Source of the DNA: Pagrus major
Lineage: Eukaryota; Chordata; Actinopteri; Spariformes; Sparidae
Assembly: GCF_040436345.1 (NCBI RefSeq)
Contig: NC_133230.1
Location: forward strand, 12,162,197 to 12,226,196
Reading direction: 5' to 3'
DNA: 64,000 nucleotides
Shown: one piece after another, positions 45,801 to 56,700 of the stretch
Layout of the letters: each line of letters starts with the position of its first letter
Position numbering within the stretch: the first letter of the stretch is position 1
Notes under the pieces: model-generated
Database searches by the model: none
Seen by the model: only the letters and a program-made list of their open reading frames with translations
What the model was told of the DNA's origin: nothing
Translations under genes and position numbers: made by a program

Positions 45801-48800
45801 TAGTTTTGGGGGAAGAGAAAGATCTTCATCGACTGATTTTTTCATACTGTTTTACTTTGTTTATATTTGGCGGACCCTGCCACCTTACTAGCTTCAAACA
45901 GTGTTCTGGGGACGTTATGTTCCTCTGAGAACAGCTTGTTTATTCATTTATGGAAAAAATAAATATTTCTGAGTTTGTATAATTACTTCATTAATATTGC
46001 AAATATTGAAATTCTGAGTTTAAATTTCTCCTTCAAAACTACATTGTGCCCCTTTAACTACTCAAACCAGTTTTGTCAGCCTCGTGCCCGAGTTATGCAC
46101 AGAGATATACAAGTTATTGCAGAACAGAGGGATCTGCAGCGGCTGCACAAAGTTGTAAAACGCAGTTGTGCTGCAACCCGACACTGCAGATACATGGTTT
46201 TGGTTTTACGGAGTACTGCTGAAAATGGAACCTTATGTCACTACATGCAGCTCCTCTAAACAAAGCAATTAGTCCTGCTGTAACGTCTTTATAACAATCT
46301 GTCTAAATTACGCTTAGTGGATTTTTTTTATCTCCATCAAATAAACGTTAGTGAAGAGAAACAAAAAACGAAAGGCTTCTCTGACCCGATTCCAATAAAG
46401 TTGGTACGCTGTGTAAAACTGTTGTCAGTACATATGTAAGTCAGTTTGTTTGCAAATCATTGCATTCTTTTTTATTTACTTGTCACACAGCGCCCAAACT
46501 TTTCGGTAACATTTTTGGCTCGTTGAGAACAGACTACCAGACTATTTTCCCTTTTCTAACAAAGACATGAAACCATGGTTAACACAGATGTTGCAGCCTT
46601 GAACTATTAGAAAAATACCCAGCAAAATAGCAAACATGTGGATATTTTTGTTGAATACAAAGGTATTGCATTGTCCGGGCACCATAGTAACAATTGTGGC
46701 TGGTGCACAGCAAGGTGTAGACATCTGGCAGGCAAGGAAACACACCGGTGTGTGTGACTATGAACCAAATATAACATTTGGGAACCATGTTGCAAGGAAA
46801 CCTGTGTGTAAACAATAGGTATCAAAAGGAAAACAGTCTGTTGTACAGGAAGTTGTACAGGATCTCGGCTGGCACACCGTGTACCGTGGATATTTTAGTT
46901 TCATGTTGTTGAGGCAGATTTTAAGTGTACCATGACAATTCATATGATTCTTTTCCGACTTAATAACTCGTCAGTTAGCTAGAAAACTTTGATTTCCACT
47001 GATTTTCCAACTCGACCAATGAGAGGATTCCTTCTTCCATGAAAGCAGATCTGCCTCTTAAAATTGTTTGTTTGACTAAAACTTCAATCTGCCAGTCCGT
47101 CTCCGTCTTTTCTTCCCTCCCTCTCGCTCTCCTCCTCTGACTCTCGCTGCCTCTCTTCACTTTGGGAAGCTCTCCAGAAGGGAAGCCTTTGCAGCCGATG
47201 TCGATCCACAGGAGGTAAACATGTTTTTCAGATCTCCCTCTACGTCTCTTTCTCTCTGCGTGTCAGTTTTCTTTCTCTCTCTCTGACTCACGCTCACATC
47301 ATTTTTCACATCAACACAGAGATAGAAAAATTAAATTTAGCACTCTGTTTTCAGTGTCTGGCCACCTTTTGCCAGGAAACTTCTCAAAAAGTAAGAGCTT
47401 TTGAAAAGTTGAACGCGTGGGATGCCTTTGTTTGAGAGGAGAGTAACGGGTAATTGATAACCACAGAATGTAATTGATAACCGCAGAATGTTCCAGAGTT
47501 ATAGGGCAACATCTGCACAACGCCTGCACCGATCCAATGAAAAACTCCAGCAGCACTCACGTCTCCTCCAGTTCTCCTCAACGAGCACAATATGGTTCCT
47601 TACTCCCTGGCCCACTGTGCTGGATATCATCCAACATTATCTAAGTTAAACAACTCAGCCTAAAACCACCCCGACCATATAAACCCAGTACCCCTCTCCA
47701 ACTCTCACAACGCCCAAGCTGCGCTCGCCTTGGCTGCGTCCCAGCCTCGCAAGTCTTACGATTCACATTTCGTTAGCAATGGTCTATACAAATCATTACT
47801 TTCTCAGAGCAGACATAACACAGAGCAGTCAATCGCACAGCGGCGGTGGTGTGCTACACACAGTCATGGCAGCCGAGGGGGATCAAACAATATACAATAC
47901 AGCTATTTGTCATGTTGGGTTTATAAAGGGAATCAAACAGCTCCTTGTGCTCCTTAATTGGAGCTGGGTGGAGTGAAACTTTGGTGCCCAGAGTGAAACA
48001 GCGGGGTGGCATGTGCCCAAGCCCTCATACAGTAAATATAAACACATGCTCTGCAGGCCCATGTGGCACACTGAAAGAGTTCCCTTGTCCTCCGACTGAT
48101 GACTGAAACTTCTTCCTTCCTGCCGCCCTGAAAACACGTGGATTTTGGAAGTCGCCTGCGAGCCGCTGCGGTGTGGAAGGGGCTGATAAATGGCGGCAGT
48201 GACGGAGGAGATACTTGACATCCACTCCTCAACATGTCACTGCACAATGTCATCTGGACGCAAGGCAGCGCTTTCATCAAGAAATCACTCTCTGGAGTTT
48301 CTCAAACGGGCCTGAGATTTTTATGAATCATACACTGTAATTTATGAAACATAATCTGCTCTGTTTATGCGACTGTAATTGATTTGTTTATGAAAACAGC
48401 CATTGTTCTCAGAAGTGTCGGAGGCAGCCAAACCACTGAGCAGATTCAAGTGGAAGTCATTGTTCTGTGAATGCAACGACGACCGCCCCTCCCTCAAAAC
48501 AAAACCACTGCTCAAAGCTAACTCAGCTACCACAGTGCATGTTGGAAAATCACTGCTGCTCTCACAGGCTTAAAGCAGGATGGTTATCTGTGATTTTCTA
48601 CAGGTAACTCCAGACGGCAGCCTTGCAGCTTGATAATCCTCTCACAGTTCAATTTTCATTCACAATTAGACATGTCGGGCATGAAAAGCTCGTCCAGGTC
48701 TGTTTTTGGTGGACACGTGACGAAGACGGTTCAACAAACAACACGTCTACTCCGAAGCTGAGGAGTCTGATGGATGAGGGAAACAGATATTCAGAGATAC

Positions 48801-50727
48801 AGACTGCAGCAGACCAGGCAGCTGTCCAGTGCGACAGGCCAGATGTGAAAGCGTTCTTTTCACCAGAGGGTTCCTCCTCTGAGAGGATTTCCTTCAGGAT
48901 CTATTATCAATCACGGCGGGGAAACACTGAGCAGAAAACCACATTTTAATAAAGAGAGACAGAAAGAAGCCCAGTGAAAGTAACCAATAATAAAGTAGAA
49001 AGAGGCAACAATTCACTTTATGTAACGAGACTGAAGCACCATCACCATCAGGCTGCTAGTTTCTGCTGTTAACACGACACAAATCATCTTACTTCCTTAC
49101 TTTCAAAGGTCAAACCCTCCTCAGCACATAAACGGCCTCATAGTTTATCTGTGTAAGCAGCTTATTACGATTTATATCTATGTTTGTTGTTAAACGTAGC
49201 TGTGGCTAACAATGACGGACGCAAAGGAGGAAGTGAGGTAAACATTGACTTATTTGATTAAATAATGTACTTGACTTATTTCACATAACCAAACTGCAAC
49301 TGTTTCATAACGTGAAGACAAAGATCTCGTACGCCTGTCTCTCGGCTCTCTGACGGTCATACAGGGTCAGCTATGTTGGTTTGGGAGCGGTCGTATACAT
49401 CGTCCTGGGAGTCACTGGCAACCAACATTCAGTCGTTTAAGTACAAACATGTGTTGCAAAAGATATTACAAAATATTCATTTAACCCCTGCAAATGTCTG
49501 CCATGATGGTCCTCGTGTGTTTATTTGTCTCAACCAATGAAAAACAAACATCTAACTAATCAATCATTAGCAGATTTTGACTTATGAGGAGCCAGTATGG
49601 AGGACAGATGTGCCATTTTGAAAAGTAATACACGATGTAAAGTCTGATAATGTTTATGTGACAGAAAATGCTTCAGTTTGGCTTCAACAGTCAGATCCAT
49701 GCTTTGAATAGTAGCTTTAAAATAAGTTTTGTTACAGGTACATATGTGTCAGATGTGAGTTTGAGTACTTTAAGATGTGTTTTATTTACTTTTTATTTAC
49801 TAACTGCTTTATTTATCTGTATTTACTGTATTATATGATTTGCTTTAAGAGATTATAGTTATAAACTTTACAAAGTACTGTATAATATAATAGTTGAATT
49901 GTGACTGTTCAATGAAAAGAACATTAATGTCTCAATATGATCATTTTGAAATGTTCTGAGTTTTAATCTCCCATCATCTTCAGCTAAACCCACCAAGAAA
50001 CAAACATTACAATTATCTGATAAATGTGGTCACGAGGCTGAAAACAGGGACATGTTGATATCTCAGAGACAGATGCTTCTCACAGGACAGTTATTACCAC
50101 TACTCTCACAACACCACTGCTCTGCTCTCTTCATGACCTGCGGGTGAGCTGTTTAATTAAATTCGTACTTGAATGAAGAAAACACAGATATGACTCTTTC
50201 TATCCTCCCTTTCCACCCTGTGTTTTGCATTTTGGCAATTTCATCCTTAACTAACAGACAATAAATCATATCTGAGAACTCCTCCAGCAGAAACCACAAA
50301 AACAAAGAGGTGAATAAAGGACAGCGGGGCCTAATTTCCCAAATGGAGTGACTGCGTCTTATCTTAGACAGCATCATCTTCAGGGCAGGCCGGGGCGAAT
50401 GAAAGCAAGGTGAGACTGAGTTGGGTTTAGATTACAGGCTGATGTCTGCAGCGCCGAGGCAGCACTTTAATCGGTTATGACTGATTGGCTGTAACCAGGA
50501 GTGACAACCGAACTGATGTTATCTGGGTTATTTCTGCGTGCAGTTACTGTTTTCACATGTTGTGTTCTCTCTGACTGAGGACCAGGTGACAACGAGTCTC
50601 TGTGAGGGGGGAAACAAGGGATTTCCTTCTGCATGAGTCATGGGTAGCAACAACAAACACACTCAAAAACATGAATATGAAAACATGTGAGTGCTCGCTG
50701 TCACTGTGTCTTCCTCCCTTTCTCTCA

Positions 50728-50789
<62 letters not shown>

Positions 50790-53700
50790 CACACACACAC
50801 GCACACCATGTGTCATTTCTCCAGAATCTCATCTGTCAGCAGAGTGGAAACATCATTCAGACCGTCGGACAGTAAAAAAGAAATCAAAACAAATGAAACT
50901 TCTAGTTTTTCTGGCTGCATCTTAAGGCAGGGTGACCCGTGTTGCTTATAATGACAGGGGAAACTCTGACACACACACACACACGCCGTAAGTACAGGAC
51001 AAACACACAACATGTTGTGTGACCGCAGCTTTGTGAACGGCGTTTTGCGAGTGTGCTTTATTGGAAAATTTGCAGGAAAATTGTCCATCGATAAAATTAA
51101 ATGCTTAAGCTCTATATGGCAACAAACTCCAGCGCTCTGGATTTATGAGTTCGATCGTTAAAACTGTTTCTCAGAGCTCTGCTTTGGCACGAGCAGAAAA
51201 ACAATAAAAGCATATTGAATTTCCAAATGCAGAGATGAGTTGCATGTTTTTAAATATTCAAATGAGTTGTTTTGCATGTCTTATTTATGATGCTGCGTCT
51301 TATTTTACCGACGAATCATCCACTCCAGAGAGCAAAGATGTCTCTACTTGTCTAATGCATCTATTTATACAGAGAGCAGCTGTAACGAAGACCAAGTCCG
51401 ATCCGTTGGGAGAGTTAATGAACTGAGAGCCGGTGGCACAGAGGCAGCTTGGATAGAGAGGTGGAAGGATGGAGGGAGAGCAGAAGGGAGGGCAGTGTTG
51501 TGGAAGCCTGGCTTAAGGGTGTTTCCATGGTAGGATTGCCCAGGAATCTGATGCTGGTGCCAGACGCGGGGAAACCCTCATCAAAAACAAGGGAGCACAC
51601 CCATCAGCACCAGTCCAGAGGCTGCACAGGGCCCTAAAGACAGTTGGGTTCGGAGCGCAAACAGAACCTGAGAAAAACAACAACTGTGGAGTTGGATATC
51701 TGGAAAACAAACTGTCCAATTTGTTGTCTTTCAGACCGTTTTTTAGTCACGTTTTTCATGGAGGCAGACTAAAAGGGGACAGAGCCAAAGAACGACAGTT
51801 ATCGTGATTAAGTCAAGCAGGTTTGGAGCAACTGGTAACAAAAGGTAAAACTGTTAAACGTGGAAGTTTATTCATTCAAACCTTAGAAAAAAGTCAAGAT
51901 GAATTTTTGTGAGAAATAAAAACACAACGTGTCACAGTTAACATGATGGACTGTAGTGCTGCTGCTATTAATGGGCTCTCGTTATGTTCCTCTTGGCAGC
52001 GGCTGAGTCACGTGTGACAGCTAGTAGTGAAATTCGATATTATTGGCCCGGTCTGGTATTAAACCTCATATCATATCGGCCCGACCCCTACATCTATGCT
52101 AGCTCACAGTGTTCCTTTTAACTGACTTTTCGAAGGGCCTTGGTGTGTTTCATTGCGTTGAAATGTCAGTGGAATAATGTGAAACCAGTGGCAGGATTGT
52201 GTATTGTGTCACTCACATGCTCAATATGTGGATCCGCTCTGTAAACATTGCTCAACAGCACTACTAGTGGTCAAAAACTCCACAGGGCACCTTTAACAAA
52301 CACAGAAACCACTTCCATACATATACTGTGTACTGAACATATATTTTGTTTTTTCAGCAGAGCTTCATCTGTCATTTTTGACTAACTCACAGTCAGTTTC
52401 TTTGTTAACAGTGACATTACTGTTGCTCTGCCTTTGAGGACGTTACCCGACTCAAACACTGATCTCTCAGGAAGAGATCAAGGTAAATCAGAGAGGTTGA
52501 GGAGACGGAAACAAGACCTCTTGTTTTGATAAACAATCTCACTACTCCATTGTACAGTGCTGGAGGGCGGAGGGGGGCGCTCGGCCTTGAATTCTTCCTT
52601 TCACAGGTGGAACAATGAAAAGGCTTCCCTCTTTTCTGAATGAGCCACTGGCTGATAGGTTCGCACGTGTTTACGCTGCCCAGCCTTGGCCCGAACTGAG
52701 CCTCACGTTGCTTCACTGGAGCTAATCAAGGAAATTGCTGTTTGTAAACGTCCTCGTATCAACATCTGGGAGCAGTCCCCTCTCGCTCCAAACCAAAACG
52801 GCTTCAAGTAAGATAAAGAGAAACAAATACTGAGGCATGGCACACACACACACACACACAACACATGCTGCATTTGTGATCCATTCCTCTGCTGAACAGG
52901 CAATGGAAACTTCTGCAAATGTAAATCTGCTGGGTTAAAAATACAGCGCATTAATGTGCACCACATGTGGCACTCTGGCAGGATGGAGGATATTTTGACG
53001 GTGGGGGGAGAGGAGGGAGGCGGTCCTGGGGTTTCTCCAACAACGACGAGGGAGACACACACGCACAAACACACACATCTCTACTGAGACGACACAGCGC
53101 TCACTTCCAGGACTCCTCCTTTTTTACCTTGAGCCTTTTCCACGAAAACCACCTTGGAGTCGTGCTGGAAGTTGTGTCCGTCGAGGCGCATCCTCTCCCC
53201 TCCGGGGGCGGGACACGTCTCCAGGCTCTGCTTATCCACCAGCGGCAGCTCCTGGGCCGATCTCTGGGCTGTGGGAGGGAGAAGAGGAACCGTCCTCATC
53301 GTTCAGCTAATACACACCCACTCCCCATGCAGACCTGAGCATCCAGACTGAGGCTGAATCACTACCTAGGACAGCTCTCACAGAGCAGCCGGTAGAAGCT
53401 GTAAACCTCCACCTCTTTATGTTAGAATTACGCTGCCTCTTTGCCAGTAAGTAAGGAGCAGCTCCACGTTGTGTTTATTTGTGTTTTCCTCAAATTATGG
53501 CGGATGTTTTGTCTCGAATATTTTGTTTCCTCTCCTCGTCTTCTTTACTCCTCTCTCTCACCTTTTGGCTTCCTCGTCTCATTCCTCTCTTGCTTTCAGT
53601 TTTTCATCCATGATAAACTACTTTCCATGAAATATTTGCAAAACCCTTTTCAGTCTAAATGCATTGCTGATGTCTTGGCAAGGTCTCTCTGCTGAAAGAT

Positions 53701-56700
53701 ATCTGTAATTTAATTGTGATTGACCGGGAAACATAAATAGAGATTCAGTAAAACCTTTATTTTCTCATCTGAGAGTCATCTTTTAGTAATTCGATGCTGC
53801 TGCTTTCTGATTTTGATAAAACTCTAATTCTCTGTCTTTGGGAAGCATCAATCTTTCCCACATCTCCGTCCATCTGTGTGTCGTTCTGCCTCACTCACAC
53901 ACAAAGTGAATTTTGGTCAAAAACAATTGCTTTGTGGCAGTCGTTCAGAAACTAACAATGGTCTATTTCAAGGGGCTGAGATCATGGTTTAACTACTGTC
54001 TTTCATTTACCTCATAAGACTTAATCTCTATGGCAGCTCTCGGTGCCAGAACCACATGAAGTGGTTGATCTGCTCGACTTTATCCGGGTCCAGTGAAAGG
54101 TCAACTGCAGTGCAGCGCAGAGAGTCAATGGAGTTTATCGAGCATTGGCCTACATAACCTTCACACAGATGGATACTGTCGAGCTCAAATGTAGCTCAGG
54201 GTCACACGCACCAGATCTGCAGTGGCTCTAGTTCCAGGGCTGCATCCAATGATAACTGTCTTTACCTTTTGATTAATAGATTAATTGTTTAGTCTATAAA
54301 CTTGTAGAAACCTCAGATAATAGTCTCATTTCCCACAGTTGAAGGCGATAACCTCAAATTGTTTGTTTAGTCAAAATAACAGCCCCAAATACGAACAATC
54401 TTTGATTTACAATAACAAAAGAACAGAGATATGAAACCCTCATGAGTCCGAGTCAGTGTCTTCTTCTTCTAAAAATGTACTTTCTATTGGAAAGCACATC
54501 CCTATTTTGCCTGACTCGCATGCTTATTTTCTTGGTTTTAAATAGATTTAAATTTTGCTCTCCTTGTATGGTTTTATCTTTGTGGCATCTGTTTAATTTT
54601 ATTCGTGTGAAACACTTTGTACTTTTTGATTTAATTAGTGCTCTAGAAATAAAGTTAATTATCATTATTGTTATTATTATCCCTGTAAACAGATACCGGC
54701 GTATGAATGCAGAATCTGGAGGCAATTGGGAAAAGATTTTGGTTTTGGAAGCGTCCTGGTTTTCCATTTGCAGTCTGTCTGTGGTCCGACCTGTATTGAC
54801 CAATCCTGTTTGAGCAGGCTTTGATTGCATGCAGGTAAGAAGTCCACGTGGAGAGCAGAAGAGGTGGAGTGACTCTGGTAACCTGTTATCTGCAGTCAGA
54901 TGCAGATAAATTAAGAGTCGTTTCATTCTTGCGAATAAATTTGATAATCTGACTGTAAACAATGACCGGCGCACAGAAAAGGAAGTAATGGCCTTCAAAT
55001 CTGCTATCCGGATATCTGCTGGCTACACCAGAAGCCCTGAAACACTGGCTGTTCCCCCTGGAGGCTAAACTGTCATCAGAAGATAGACAATAGTTTCCAG
55101 TAGGGTTTTTTGTGTTAGCATGCAACATGAGCTAATTAGCACTAACGTGGTTACAGCTTCACTTATTGCACAAATTAACATTCTGACCTGATGATGACGC
55201 TAAATCTAATTTAAGAAATTGCCAAAGTGAATAAAATTCAAATCGAGGGGAACATGAACGTCTGTACCAAATCAAGATTATGAGAAAAACATCAGAAAAA
55301 ATGAATAGTAGTAGTGTTTTGTGCAGCAGGACATGTTTATTACATCCCATTAACCATCATTAATATTCTTGCCCACATAATGTTTGATCTGAAACTTCAA
55401 AACTAAAGACTTTCACTAACCAGTTTTATGGTGCCTTTACACTGATTTGTTTATTACACTGATTTTAATTGTTCCTGTACATTTTAAAACTTACTTTTCT
55501 TGAGTATTTCCATTGTCTGCTACTTCATACTTCCTCTCCACGACATTTATTTGATAAATTTAGTTACCAGTTACTTTGCAGATTCAGATTATTCAGTGTT
55601 TATAGGCTGTTAATTGTGCCGTGTTACCAGTCAGATAGTGTTGTGGGCGCGACGGTGTGTGAGAGGATGTTGCAAACATACACATTTTTAATTTAGTTTA
55701 TTTTATCGGCAATCGACAATCACAGATATGGATAATTGGAAAAATGCTGAATATTGGCCCCAATAATCAGTCTGATCCTAGTCCTGACCAACATGTTGGT
55801 CGTCAATAAGTCGACTAATGAGACCATGCATTTAAAGGTAACCTATGACTGAAACACATGGACTCATCATCTCTTATGACTCTCTAGAAGTGTAGGACAG
55901 TGTGTGTATCAGCAGAGACCCCGCCCTCTACCTGTATCTTTCTTATTTTCTTCTGATTTTACTGGACTGTTCTGGGCTTTTGCGATTGTATTTGAGGGCC
56001 TGAACGGTGTGTTGAAAAACAGCAACTGACAAATCCTGCATAGTATTCCTTTAAGTACTGTTTCAGAGACGTGAGGGGACTGAGGAGGTCAGGCTTGAAA
56101 AAGCAAATACGAGGTGATGTACTCACAGCACTCGATGGGGTTGGATGCCGCCTGCAGGGACACGGTTCTCCCTGTGGCCTGGTTGATGTGAACTCTGAAA
56201 ACCATCCGCACGCGGGTGTTCTTCCGTCCGATGTCCGTCTCCCCCTTCCTCAGCTCGATGTCCGAATTGCGCAGCTTCAAGATCCCGGCGCAGTCGATTC
56301 TGTTTGTGGAGATGAAAAGGTTTAGTCCTGCCAAAAGTCTGTCTGTCCACATCAGTGACATACATACTCTCACAGTTAATCAGACTGTGATTTATGCAGC
56401 ACTGCAGCCAAGTCACAGTGATTTCCACTCCTGAAGGAGGCTGCAGTCATGTCAACACACGATTAACACCATCAGCCTCCAACAGAGCTCCTACACCTCA
56501 GTGCACCTTCTCTTGGGTGAAATTCAAATGGCTGGGAAAGTTCATCACATCTCTGTTATGCTCCTGAAATACTGTTCCCCCTCCACAAATCTTACAGCCA
56601 GTAATTCATTTCTTTACAGTGCTACAGTCTTCATCATACACTTTATAAACCCCCCTCCTCCTCCTCGTCTGTCTGCACTGCACTCTTCTAGCTTTTTCAT

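Larger units (their letters stand above)
43699..53127 (-). other. nfatc1: nfatc1 intron (9.4 kb)
   Basis: No coding exon was recognised. It contains MITEs at 45785-46057 and 46384-46510, a two-unit tandem GTAATTGATAACCRCAGAAT near 47448-47490, a perfect (CA)n at 50739-50787, a repeat end ACAGGGCACCTTTAA near 52294 and (CA)n near 52840-52860. Confidence 0.6.
53269..56126 (-). other. nfatc1: nfatc1 intron (2.9 kb)
   Basis: Non-coding. It contains a - copy of an inverted dispersed repeat at 55480-55790 and a TTAAAGG-ended MITE at 55832-56054, immediately beside the exon at 56127. Confidence 0.6.

Noticed and set aside
50553..50951. Poly-His/Thr and Cys/Val frames
   Set aside because: They are read from the (CA)n microsatellite.
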